From Aulostomus chinensis (Eukaryota; Chordata; Actinopteri; Syngnathiformes; Aulostomidae), in assembly GCA_037954235.1 (NCBI GenBank), contig JBBMOA010000012.1, positions 5,076,644 through 5,140,643 of the forward strand: 64,000 bases of DNA, read 5' to 3'. The position numbers and the translations under genes were made by a program. The notes beneath the pieces were generated by a model. The model ran no database searches. It had not been told where the DNA came from and saw only the letters and a list, made by a program, of their open reading frames with translations. Shown in pieces: positions 40,701 to 51,370 of the stretch. Every line of letters begins with the position of its first letter. The first letter of the stretch is position 1.

Positions 40701-41262
40701 CCATGCCAGCTTGCCTTTTCAGACTTGGTTCAACTATAACAACTAGGGTTGGGAACCATAACCGCTCTTGTAGGTCTTAGACTTCCAGATATCTATATCA
40801 GCACCTGCTTTAAAATCCAGGATTGGTCAGGCTCCACTCCCCTGTCACGACCTGGACCCAAAGCAGTACACGTGGCTTGTGTACTTGCTGATCGTTTAGG
40901 GTGTTAAAAAAAAAAGATTAATGCAGACGATTCGTCGCCACCTCTACACGGAACAGACTTACCTCACAAAGCAGAACAATGGGTGAAGGAGGAAGCGTTT
41001 GAAGAGGAAGGAGAGTTCAAATGAAAGGGAACCAAGGGTTCCGGCTGTGTGGAAGGTTAAGAGGATATGTACTAATGAGAAGAAAAGGATGATAAATAGG
41101 ATGAAGGGGGCAAAACACTCAGGGGTGCTGAGGAGGGAGATATATGGATAGATGAAAAAAGATTAAGAGGCTAAACGGCTGGAGAGCAAGAAAATCAAGA
41201 GGGTGGAAAAAAATAAGTGCATCTTAAAGTGCTGTCTCTCTGTCGGTCTCACGTAAATAGGA

Positions 41263-41289
41263 ACACACACACACACACACACACACACA
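41263..41289 (+). repeat. (CA)13 microsatellite
   Basis: Short pure array in intron 1, 1.2 kb downstream of exon 1 in gene orientation. Confidence 0.95.
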
Positions 41290-42440
41290 ACTTCAACGTG
41301 TCTCTCTCAATCAATCACTGGTGTGCTCTTTGAATAATAGAGCCAATATGAAACAGGTCACTGAGAAGATTCGGTCGTCTGATGGGGGTCATCTGGTTCC
41401 TGCCCTGAGAGCAGCACAGGGAATCAAAAGCAGTCATAAAGGAGTCACAAGAGGGAGTCATTTGCATTTTACACTCACAACTAAAGTGGAAACCAGACTT
41501 GCCGGCTCCAGTCTGCACCATCACAATTCATATCAGATATGCTTTTAATTTTTCATGCAGCAATTATGGCGAGCTGGACCTCCATGGCTTTTTCTAATTT
41601 CCCAAGACTTTGGGATGTGAAAATCATACAGTCTTTTTATGACAGACAGTGACAAAGCTTTCAATAATTCTTTTACAGCTACGGGGAAAACCTTAAATAT
41701 TCTAAAAGCTCTTTTTCATAAAAAGTTACCTTGCCTCTTTCAGGAAAAAAAAAAACAAAAAAAAACTTCATGCATGATTATAACCATTGTTATGGTCAAG
41801 TCAAACGTAGGGTTGCCCGCCCAGGTAGACTGAACCTTGAAAGATAGGAGGAGTCAAATGTGAAACAGCCAGTTACACCTGAAACACACTGGAGCCCTCC
41901 ATGATGGGTCGGGGGGGTCGCTTATCGACAAATTTAGTCGCTCAAAAAAGAAGAGAGATTTTCTGCTTATTTTTTGTTTGTGTTCTTTTGTTCTGTTTGA
42001 CCTGAAACAACGACTTTCAGGTGTGACACCACTGCCGGTTTAATGATGAACTAAAGGTGCACCAGTCAGGTTTTATGGGGCCGATCACCAATGCCAACCA
42101 CTATTTGTCACGTGGAATTATTCATGCATTTTAATATTCTAAACAATACCTGTAATATTCTGTTTTCAGATTTCATTAACGTTCAAGGTTCTTCACGCAT
42201 GTTTGAACCTTGAATTAACCTTCATTTGCTAAAACGCAGGAATGCGTTCAGAGGTTATTGTTAGGATAGTAACATTAAAACCTTCAGCATGACAGTTCCC
42301 TTTTTAAATCCAAATCTGCATGTGGTTCATAAACACATAGAAATCCATGAGTAATGACTGAAGAAAAGCGTCAAAAGCAGGCATCAATCCCTCTGGAAAT
42401 GCTTGGTTTGTGTTTGGGCCTGATTGTTGGATCACTGTAC

Positions 42441-42557
42441 CTGCTCCAGGAGCTTCCTGTATCTCTGCGTGGCTTGATGGATGAGGTCCCTCACGGTCCA
42501 GCCCTCCTTGCACGGCACCACCACGCCAGTCTGCCCAAATGTCACCGTCACCTTCAT
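42441..42557 (-). CDS. pard3b: pard3b coding exon 1 (CR1 domain, first half)
   Basis: Encodes residues 1-39, beginning MKVTVTFGQTGVVVPCKEG, close to the PARD3B start and clearly related to PARD3. This is the first half of the N-terminal CR1 self-association domain, a PB1/DIX-like fold through which PAR-3 proteins form filaments at the cortex. Val13, the position whose mutation blocks PAR-3 oligomerisation, is kept. The ATG at 42557 is chosen because translation matches the family exactly from this Met, and it has A at -3. The exon ends ...LEQ with donor CAG|GTACAG at phase 0. Compared with human PARD3B there is one residue fewer just after Gly19. The frame stays open upstream of the ATG for about 60 codons without family similarity; I read this as 5'UTR and intron. 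Confidence 0.93.
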
Positions 42558-42655
42558 TATGGAGCTCTTCACTTCATCCAAGATGCAGACCCCCTGGTCG
42601 TGGGTGATGGGTGGCAGTGATAATGCAGAGATGCTCCAGGTTGGAGAAAGGAGGT
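42558..42655 (-). other. pard3b: Probable 5'UTR part of the pard3b start exon
   Basis: On the gene strand, a long pyrimidine-rich run (TTTTTCTCTTTTTGG then TTTCTGCCTCTTC) leads to an AG at 42657-42656, about 100 nt before the ATG. This would make the start codon lie in a second exon behind a separate non-coding first exon. It contains no in-frame stop before the ATG, so the choice of Met rests on family similarity. This is a splice-signal inference without transcript support; other AGs nearer the ATG are possible. Confidence 0.35.
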
Positions 42656-43699
42656 CTTCATGAAGAGGCAGAAACCAAAAAGAGAAAAATAAGAGGGCAG
42701 CGTGAGGTGGAAATCTTAAAACCAGGCACACAGCCTGCACGTGGGTGAAAACACAACAGTGCCTCTAAGAACGGCATGCGTTGAAGGTCAATGACTCTTA
42801 CAGCCCCTGCTTGATGTAATAAGTGACCTGAATACAGCTAGCATGTGAAGTGCCAAGATATTCACCCCTGATAGGAACTGTGTCTGTGAAAAACAGCAAT
42901 GCTGACTGATGAATTCTGGGGTTTCCAAATTATGAGAAGTTGGGACTCCGCTTAGACTAAGCTTGGAAAAGTAGTAGCTAACAGTTTTGTTTCTGCACGC
43001 CCATATTGGGTAATTTCGAATGTTACTTGAGCCCAGTCAACAGAGACGATCACCTGATTAGCCAGGCTACCCAAATATTGACATTTTAAACACTTCAGAG
43101 TACACAAAACACCAAAAACCAATCAGTACAGAATCTTATTTTTACTTTCCGATTCTTGCAAAGTAGAACAAAAAAAGTTTAATTCACGCACAGAATTTGT
43201 AGCTTCATCAACAAGGTTGTGCAAAGTGGCCCATGGTGCATCTCCACCTGTCCTGCACATGAACTTCCTCCTAATTTAACAATCTTAAGGTGCACCACAT
43301 AGCCAGGTACTTACCTCCTAATCCTACATAAAGTAATAGGGAACACTTGTTTTTTTTTCCAGACTGTGTTTTCAGACTGCCATAACTTTAATCCTCTCTA
43401 CATTGTAAAGTGATGAGGCAGGAGCATCATGTGGTTTTAGATCATGCCTGATGTTATGATGCAACATTACTGAGTTTATATAAGTTTTTTTTTGTCGTCC
43501 TTTCTCAAGTTATAGGGAGCTAAAAAGTTGCCTCAGTTCCTCTCCTCTTCAGCAGCGGTCATCAGGTAGTTCTCATCCCTTTCTCATCTCCAGGCTAGTA
43601 GCATCGAGCAAGTGCTACTGAACCGTGATAGGAATGTCACTTTAGAGAACCCAGAAAAAAAAATATTAACACAAGGCTACTCGTAGTGCACCTGAATGC

Positions 43700-44420
43700 C
43701 CCTTTTTCGACCGTTAACTGCAGTTGCAGGGAGTTAACCGCTGTTGTCAGCCACCTTGGCTAGGGTTAGCTTCACGGCGTTGCTGTAGTTTAACCTGGCC
43801 GTGCTAACACAACAAGACCAGAACGGTTCACTTCAACAACCTGCGTATCGCTACTTTAGCACGTCAACTCCGTCAGGTAGTTAGCGTGTCACCACTGCGT
43901 CTACTTGTGTTACAGCCGCGTTTTTATGTTTTGTTTTTTTGTTTTTTTATTTTTTACACTACAAGGTATCACACTCCTGCGCTCAGTTTGCTAACGTTAG
44001 CCACCTTAGCTGAACTTTGGAGGGAGGGATGCGGTCTCTCGGGCATCATTCCGTAAGTTTTCCCCTCTCGCCTGTCTCCTTGTTCCGAGCGGTCAGTAAC
44101 ATCCAGTTCATCGCAGATCGTCTTCCTTGAGTAAACGCAGCCACAGTCTGGACTTTCTGGCCAAAGAGGAAAAGTGAGAAGACTAAACTGAGAGTTGGAA
44201 AAGAAGTTTAGAGATTCCGTCACTGTCGTCCGCTCCTGGCCAGTTCCTGACCAGCTCCTCCACCACTGGTTGCTGCGGCTGCTGCTACTTTCTTAAAGTG
44301 ACAGTACCTTTTTTGGGGTTTTTTTGTTGTTGTTGAACCTTTAAACCTTTTACACAGCGACCATTTTGACACGGCACAGCAGGTGAACACACGTTTTAAC
44401 TGTGACATCTAAAATGCCAG
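43700..44420 (-). promoter_or_regulatory. Candidate promoter / CpG-richer region and non-coding first exon of pard3b
   Basis: This stretch is clearly richer in C, G and CpG than its surroundings (roughly 15 CpGs between 43960 and 44340). It is almost free of microsatellites and lies 1.2-1.9 kb upstream of the pard3b ATG, where a first exon is expected. It contains the palindrome GCTAACGTTAGC at 43990-44001. No TATA box is evident in a clear position. No single donor on the minus strand stands out, so the exon itself is not placed. Could instead be an unrelated CpG-rich element. Confidence 0.4.
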
Positions 44421-44612
44421 TGATCAGTGGGATTAATTCGGGATTATGGAAACATTTTAAATTAGAAAAAAGTCACGATAATCAGATTAAAAAAGTAACA
44501 ATAGGGGGGGGGGTATGACAATAAAATTTTAACATATTATGATGACATAAAGTTATTTATCTAATATTTTTTTACTGTATCTCCTCTATGTCTTTTAAAC
44601 CAATAATTATTA

Positions 44613-44620
44613 CTTTTACC
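44613..44620. repeat. Left target-site duplication of the hAT element
   Basis: CTTTTACC, identical to the eight bases immediately after the right end of the element. Confidence 0.85.
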
Positions 44621-45234
44621 CAGGGTGACCAAACGTCCTGTTACCCCAGGACATGTCCTGTTTTCATGTCCTGCCCTGGCCATCCTGTTTTTCTTTCAGT
44701 TTATGGACAATATAACAAAAAATTTTTATCCATTAAGAGGATGCATACTTTTTCCTGTTATTCTGTGAAGGGTCGCGGGGAGGGGGGGGGTGGAGCCTAT
44801 CCCAGCAGCCTTCAGGCAAAAGGTGGGGTTCATCCTGGTTGGGTCACCAGTCCATGGCAGGGCCAACACATAGAGACAGACAACCATTGGCTCTCACAGC
44901 CACACCTACGGTCAATTTAGAGTCTGGATTAACCTGGTCCCCTCTTGATGTCTTTGGACTGTGGAGGAAGCTGGAGTACCAGAGAGAACCCAGCAGGAAC
45001 AGGGAGAACATGCAGACTCCACACAGGAGGACCCCGTGCTGGAGCCGGGACTGGAACCTGGAACCTTCTTGCTGTGAGGCGACGGTGCTGACCACTGCTC
45101 CACCGTGCCGCCACGCTTACTTTAAATCTATTGAGATTAAAAGGCATCTTTCAGTTAACTTCAAGTTACATTTGAGTTTCTCATTGCGCGGGTGAATTTC
45201 CTGGTTTTTCGGTAATCAAAATATGGTCACCCTG
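44621..45234. mobile_element. Non-autonomous hAT-type DNA transposon, interrupted by a SINE
   Basis: Both ends carry the inverted terminal sequence CAGGGTGACCA (44621-44631 and, reversed, 45224-45234). The element is flanked by a perfect 8-bp duplication CTTTTACC at 44613-44620 and 45235-45242. An 8-bp target duplication with CAGGG ends is the hallmark of the hAT superfamily. No transposase remains, so it was mobilised in trans. About 360 of its 614 bases are a V-SINE inserted later; without that the element would be about 250 bp. Confidence 0.88.
44752..45114 (-). mobile_element. V-SINE copy nested in the hAT element
   Basis: Read on the minus strand it starts with a tRNA-like head (A box near GTGGAGCAGTGGTCAGCACC, B box GGTTCCAGTCC). 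It continues with the conserved V-SINE central domain (GCATGTTCTCCCTG and CACAGTCCAAAGACATC, about 45022-44947) and ends in the tail CTATCCCAGC...GGGTCGC. The V-SINE superfamily (zebrafish DANA/mermaid type) is widespread in fishes. Likely degenerate target duplication: GCATACTTT at 44743-44751 and GCTTACTTT at 45115-45123. Confidence 0.8.
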
Positions 45235-45242
45235 CTTTTACC
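45235..45242. repeat. Right target-site duplication of the hAT element
   Basis: CTTTTACC, identical to 44613-44620. Confidence 0.85.
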
Positions 45243-45983
45243 TCATAATCTCATCTGATAATCTCATATTACTTTGAGTCTCACAAATTCTTATGACATT
45301 AAAGGTCATAATCATGAAAAAGGTTTTTTTTAAAAAAGTCTAATAATTGGCAGTTCATCGCATAATTTTGTCTAGAGCATAAGTATAGCTTTTTTTTTTG
45401 GAGTTTTTATGGCATTATGATGAGGTAAAAATAATAGCCAGATACTGAGTATAAAAAAATCTATTATCTCACGATTTTGATTTTTTTTTTATCTCTTAAT
45501 TTTTGCCTCAGAATTATGACCTTTTATCTCATTATCATTTTTATGACTTACGAGCTGGGGAAGAGTGTGTACAGTGACTTGATGATGCACACACGTGGAG
45601 AAAAAGCAACAAAAAAATGATTAAGAAAAGGATAATTTTTTTTTTTTGCTCCATATGGAAAAATTTTTCCTACCTTCTTTACACCTTTTTTTTTTTTTTT
45701 TCTTTTAGTGGCAGAAATGAGCTTGCATTTAAAGGTTCTATCACGTTGTGGAGTGAAAAGGGCGCAGAGAGACACATTCCCACTTTGCAAGCAAAAACTA
45801 GCACTGGTGACCTGTGCGTTAGCCCCAGGGTAATTTGAATTCATCATCAAGAGAATATTCAATGCATGGACAGCCATAGTAGCAGTTTGTCGTTGTTCAT
45901 TTGATTTTTTTTTAATGACTGAAAACAGCTTATACAGGCTAAGGCAGGTAGTAAATAAAGGCAGTGTAATTAACAATACAACT

Positions 45984-46230
45984 GGGCGGCATGGCTCAGA
46001 GGTAGAGTGGCCGTCTAGCAACCGAAGGGTCGCTGGTTCGATCCTCACTTCCCCCAGTCACCTTGTCCAAGTGTCCTTGAGCAAGATACTGAACCCCAAA
46101 TTGCTCCTGATGGCCCTGTGACGGACTGGTGACCTGTCCAGGGTGAACCCCACCTCTCGTCCAATAGGGGACAGGCTCCACCCCCTGTGACCCTTAACTG
46201 ATAAGTGTTGTAGAAAATGGCCGAATGGAT
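45984..46230 (+). mobile_element. tRNA-headed SINE (short type)
   Basis: The head GGCGGCATGGCTCAGAGG with B box GGTTCGATCC is intact. The body is close to the copies at 2.2 and 30.4 kb, and the tail is degraded (AAAATGGCCGAATGGATG). Flanks TTAACAATACAACTG and TTAACTTTACAAAACTG suggest an old target duplication. It lies between the two V-SINE copies in the 44.6-47.1 kb repeat cluster. Confidence 0.85.
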
Positions 46231-46736
46231 GTTTAACTTTACAAAACTGAAAGTGATGCTGTTGTAATGAAAGAGTTCAAAAGTAATAAACAGGAGGTGG
46301 ATATGATTTTAATAAGGACGGCTTGTCAGAAACGCAAGCGAGCCGTGCAAAAGGGGAAGAAATCCTCGACTCACAAACAGCACCCAGGCATGAGGTGAGA
46401 CACGTTAAAAACGTCAGACCGAGCTCCAAATATCTCCAGTTTTACTGCCTGTCTATTCTGGAGTAGGATCGCATATTTCATTTATGCGCGGGCAAAACAG
46501 TCTCAACAACGTGCGTCAAAATACAACTGTCGAAATGGAAAGAAACACTGTCAAGACAAGTTTCTCGATTCCTTTTCGTGCGACAAATTTCACCGACACA
46601 GGAAAAGGTTGAGGCCAAAGCTTTTTGTAGCTTATCAGACACAAAGTAACACAAAATATCAACAACACTTAGACGGAAAATTAAAAAAAAACAAACAAAC
46701 ATACATTTTTGTCCTTCATTATTTTACATTTTAATC

Positions 46737-47107
46737 CATCCATCATCATCTTCCGCTTTGTCCTTACTAGTAAGGGTCGCGGGGGGGGTGGAGCCTATCC
46801 CAGCATCTACAGGTGAGAGGCGGGGTTCACCCTGGACAGGTCACCAGTCCATCGCAGGGCCAACATACAGAGATGAACCATTCACACTCACAGTCACACC
46901 TACGGTCAATTTAGAGTATCAATTAACCTCGTCCCCTCTTGATGTCTTTGGACTGTGGGAGGAAGCTGGAGTACCAGAGAGAACCCAGCAGGAACAGGGA
47001 GAACATGCAGACTCACCCAGAAAGATCCTGTGCTGGAGCCGGGACTCGAACCCGGAACCTTCTTGCTGTGAGGCCACAGTGCAGACCACTGCACCCCCAT
47101 GCCGCCC
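46737..47107 (-). mobile_element. V-SINE copy, full length, with target-site duplication
   Basis: Same family as the copy nested at 44.8 kb and sharing its variant bases in the central domain. The minus-strand head has B box GGTTCGAGTCC, then the V domain at about 47010-46938, and the 3' tail ends in GATGGATGGAT-type sequence. It is bounded by a perfect direct repeat TTTACATTTTAATC at 46723-46736 and 47108-47121, so both ends are defined. Confidence 0.88.
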
Positions 47108-47958
47108 TTTACATTTTAATCATTTTACTCAATAATCTTCAAGTGTTTCGTGTATTTCACTCAACAAAGTGTTGCACAATTTTAATTATGCTGAAGTATT
47201 CTCTTCTTCAATTCCACTTTGAAACCTGATCCATCCATCTACACACATGGGAAACAAAAAAATGGCCACAGCGGATAAAAGGGATTCTGAAACCGCGGAT
47301 TTATGGCCAAGTCTCCTACATTATATATTTGTTTGAGATTTCAGAAACTATGAATTATTCACAAAGTTTTGAAATGTTGACTGTGTTCACAGCAAACAAA
47401 CGACAGCTCACCCAGAAGAACTTGCTGTCAAAATAAAAGCTGCCCCACTCCAGAGGAGCGTTTCACACAAATAGGAAAAAGGTAAAGATTTGACACAGCA
47501 ACCTTGTCTTGTGGTTTAGTGACACCTGACCGAGAGCGTCCACACTTCGCCAGCATCAGTTGGCGTACCTGCGTGGGCAGCGTGCGATTTACAGTGCACG
47601 GTTCACAGTAATAACACAGAGAGATGCGCGTTAATGAAGGGGGCCCACGCTTCCGCTCAGATTAGTGTCACGTGAACCTTGAAACCTAATCCAACCCCTT
47701 CATCATCTCGCACTGACACTGCATCAGCATTGTGCTGCGCAACAAAAACACGCTGTATTTGCATAACATTTTACCGTTTCACATCTTCAAAGAGGAAACC
47801 CCTCCCTGTGAGGCGGAGTTTGGCTTTGTAATTAGCAGCTCAGATCTCTTCGTCTCTATGTCTACTAATGGATTTGGGCTAGGTTTAGTTTCTGGGTCAC
47901 TGAATTCCATTGCTGCTAATGAAGCCCAGGGGAGCGAGCACATTGTGCATGCGTGCAA

Positions 47959-47982
47959 TTTTTTTTTTTTTTTTTTTTTTTT
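47959..47982 (+). repeat. Homopolymer of about 24 T
   Basis: T run in the 5' flank; possibly the tail of a minus-strand retroposed sequence, but no body was recognised. Confidence 0.95.
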
Positions 47983-48585
47983 ACTTCTTTCTTTGGAGGA
48001 AATTTGAAAGTTAGAAGTGCACTTGAATAATGATTTAGAGTTCTTAAGTGTTTAAATGAACTGCACAGTTCATGAAAGTTCAATCCCTCACTTGTTTATT
48101 TTATGTTTTTTCATGTGTCTCTGAGAATCCAATTTTATTTATTTTATGTGACGTGGTTAGTCAGCATCAATTTCAATTTAATTATACAGACAGCTTTATT
48201 GATTGATTTTTTTTTTTGGGGGAACTTTGCAAACACTCCCAATAAACGAGGCCACGTCCACACCAGAGCAGCTCAGCGAGACAATAGCTGCAGCGTCTTG
48301 AAACTGCTGCAGAATGCTGAACGTGGAATGTAAATTAAAAAAAAACAAAACATCCACTGTTCCCCGACGTGACACCTACGAACAACGGTGGTTGGGAGCT
48401 GTTCTTTTCAGTTCCTCTGACACACGCAAACGCGCCATATTTGTACATTAAATTGCAGCTTATTCATTTGTGATCTTCAGCTGAATTTCCCCAGCAGCCA
48501 GGAAGGTTCCTCTTCTGATGGAAGTTATTTTTTACTCACAGGGGCACCAGCATGTGCATTTAAACCTGGTCCAGCTGATCCATAT

Positions 48586-48592
48586 TGATCTC

Positions 48593-48623
<31 letters not shown>

Positions 48624-48640
48624 TTCTTTCTCTCTCTCTC
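48586..48640 (+). repeat. (CT)n microsatellite, imperfect
   Basis: CT units broken by G and TT substitutions, in the 5' flank. Confidence 0.95.
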
Positions 48641-49463
48641 ACCCCACATGGTAAAACGCTAATTATGCCTCCTCCGTTACAAACTGTTATGAAGCGCGGC
48701 GAGCATGCTAGGATGTGAATGCTCCCCTGCTGGTGGGCCCAGTGCATCCAGACCTCGGCAAACGAATCAATATGTGTGGGAGAACACGTCCTGCCTTTAC
48801 AAAAAAGGAAATTAAAGTGGCAGAGGGGAGAGAACTATTAGACGCTGGTGATACACATGCAGGATGGAAACGTTCAGGGAGCGTGTACAGTAGGAAAAGT
48901 GCTTAATAACATGCAGTAACATGTCTCTTTTGTCCCTCATCCTTCACCCCTGAATATCATCGGCCATGTTTCCAAATCACCCCAAGCAGATTTCAGAGGT
49001 GAAGAACTTGCAGGTAGAGGTGAAAACAACCCTTAATTGTGGCTGTAGTAACTAGGACTGCTACGACTAAAGTGGGAAGTTACGTGACATGAATAATAAG
49101 AGAGGAAAAACCCGTATACAGAGGTGGAGGGAGCGATCGAGTGGATGCTGCTGGCTGTTCAGAGGAGAAAGTAGTTTTGACAGCCGCTGTAGTTTAACTC
49201 GAACTAGAACATTTCCAGGGTATTGCTGCTGTGAACTGGAATGGCTCCAACTTGTTTTTAAACTCGAATCAAAGTGTTTGTGGATTATCGAGCACACGGC
49301 TGGTTGAAGAAGACCTGGATTATACCGGAAAAGGTGAAGACAGACATTTTTGGAAAGCTTTGTTGTTGTTAGCCATAAGTTGCTATTGGCTTCAAGCTAC
49401 ACGTACGTGCGTTATGGATTCAAAGAAGTGATGAAGGAGGGAAAATCATCTTTGTCAGCTCAA

Positions 49464-49508
49464 GACATGCGAGTACCTGACATGTGAGTACTTGACACGT
49501 GAGGACTT
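49464..49508 (+). repeat. Three tandem 15-bp units
   Basis: GACATGCGAGTACCT, GACATGTGAGTACTT and GACACGTGAGGACTT follow each other without gaps. The third contains the E-box CACGTG. Confidence 0.8.
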
Positions 49509-49869
49509 GGCCCTAAAGTAAATCTGTGTTTGGCCCAGCATTGCTTTGTGCAAGCGGAGTATTAACGAATAAATGTGAAATCATGTTGTGAATTGTGCTT
49601 GGTGTGATGAATAATGTGTGTTAAATTATTATGATTAAGTATCACGTCATTGTCAGTGTCTTTAACTTTGCCTGTTAAATCTCACTGCATTTATGAATGT
49701 GGTTTTTTTTTCATGCTTGCCTGTTCTTTGTTACATTTTACAAATCTGTAAATCTCATCAATAACACAAAACAACAAAATTAATCCAGCCCAGACAGAAC
49801 GCCATGGCTGGGAGCTCAACATGTTATATGTCACTGAAAGATTTTTCCTGCACCCCGCTGCCTAGCCTT

Positions 49870-49871
<2 letters not shown>

Positions 49872-49900
<29 letters not shown>
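49872..49900 (+). repeat. (GT)14 microsatellite
   Basis: Short pure array in the 5' flank. Confidence 0.95.
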
Positions 49901-49902
<2 letters not shown>

Positions 49903-51314
49903 CTGCAGATACGGAGCGATCAATACGAGGACTTGTCAGCAGGGAGATTCGATCAGCCACACTCCTAAAGCCCCAGCGATCCAAACACACAACCACATAT
50001 CCCACTGCACAGTAGCGAGATTAGCTGGCTGTCACCAAATACACAACAACTAACCCCACCCACCCAACCACCCACACACACTGCAATCCAACCCTGTATC
50101 TATACTCAAGTTATCAGCTGCGGTTGACCCTAGCGGTCCTGAGTAAACAAACACATTTTTAACATAAAAACTGAAAGTGATACTATTTAATGGACCAGTT
50201 TGAGGCCAGTGTTGTGAAGCAGAATGTACAGTTCCTCCATTCTACAGATATCATATAAAGTAGGAAGTACACTGAGTTAGCAGTAAGCTGCTGAGTGACC
50301 AAGGACAGATACCACCACTACTATTACTACTACAGAAACTCAAAGTAATAATAAGTAAAGTGACAATGTACTACTAGTCACTTGCAGTCACATTCTCCAT
50401 GTAAAGAAGTCAGAAAAGCACAACAAATCTGCACACAGTTGAAAATTGAATATTTTGGTTTTTATGTGAAATGGAGCTTCATGAATTTGCATTGGACATT
50501 TCTGGTGAGTTTTTACACATTTTGTCATGCGGGACCATCTGAAAAAGTCAAATTAGGTTTAAAAACTGCATTATTTCATTAGATACGAAATTAGACTTAA
50601 TATCTGTTTGTTTCTATACTTCTAAAATATCAGTCTAGTGTAATTAACTGGAATTAATTAGAACAGAAATACTGAAGCCATCAGAAAACACCTGTGAAGG
50701 AGCAGATACACACTCTTCCCATGAACTGAAGCAAGCCTGAGTCTTCATCCCTGCCTCTCTTTCACACACATGTACACGTATGGCTAATAGCTCAATTAAC
50801 ACGCTGTCACATCGGAAAACGTGAACCCGAATAAATCCACCTGTCTCCAAGGAGGACAGCGAGGAGAGAGAAGAAGTAATTGATAATATTCAATGAGCGG
50901 TACTTTGAAAAACTAATTACGTGTATATAATAACAAGCAGAGAATTATCCCGACAGCTCAGAAACCCTATTAGTGTGTCTGCACGTGTGTGTGTGTGTGT
51001 GTTTTCTGCTGTGATTTCTCTATTCACCTGTGCTGCCACAGACTAAGTCAAATACAGCAGGACAGACTGTGACTCCACCAGGAGCGTTTGGAGACGTCTG
51101 AACATCTGAACCTGCTCCCAGTCCTTCACCACTGCGTCAGGACTGGGAGGACGTGAAGTTCATCATCTTTTTACAATGATCATATTATGCTGGTAACACT
51201 GTGCTTCTTATTTTTTTCACCTTCCATGTGTTATTTATGTAACGGATCAGATGAGGAAAACATAGAGGATGAGAAACTACAGCCCAAAGATACTAGCATA
51301 CCATGATATTTTGG

Positions 51315-51318
<4 letters not shown>

Positions 51319-51368
<50 letters not shown>
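51319..51368 (+). repeat. (CA)25 microsatellite
   Basis: Pure array in the 5' flank. Confidence 0.98.

Positions 51369-51370
<2 letters not shown>

Larger units (their letters stand above)
32260..42440 (-). other. Intron 1 of pard3b
   Basis: 10.2 kb with GT-AG ends. Contains the AT array near exon 2, a repeat fragment, several C and G homopolymers, the LINE relic at 37.6 kb and a short CA array. Confidence 0.85.
3785..42557 (-). other. pard3b: pard3b locus, 5' part (exons 1-4; continues beyond the left edge)
   Basis: The locus encodes the N-terminal part of the PAR-3-like polarity scaffold PARD3B (also called Par3L), a membrane- and junction-associated multi-PDZ protein. Four minus-strand exons join without a frame break: 117 nt, 102 nt, 154 nt and about 95 nt, with junction phases 0, 0 and 1. 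Joined, they give about 156 residues that follow the order of vertebrate PARD3B: CR1 domain, acidic linker, then the conserved TPLLVR motif. Introns are about 10.2, 22.0 and 6.1 kb, far shorter than in mammals. PDZ1-PDZ3 and the C-terminal region are absent and should lie to the left. Family work on PARD3B describes weak or absent binding to atypical PKC compared with PARD3. Which teleost duplicate (pard3ba or pard3bb) this is cannot be told from the window. Confidence 0.92.

Noticed and set aside
42052..42110. Possible DNA-transposon end (AGGTGCACCAGTCAGG, GGGGCCGATCACC)
   Set aside because: Resembles a common fish transposon end, but no opposite terminus or target duplication could be found.
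45548..46048. 166-codon minus-strand open frame
   Set aside because: Runs from antisense of the SINE head through a poly-A/T region; coding appearance is an artefact.
46006..46060. A functional tRNA gene (A and B boxes present)
   Set aside because: The cloverleaf does not close and the sequence runs into a SINE body; four similar copies show it is a SINE head.
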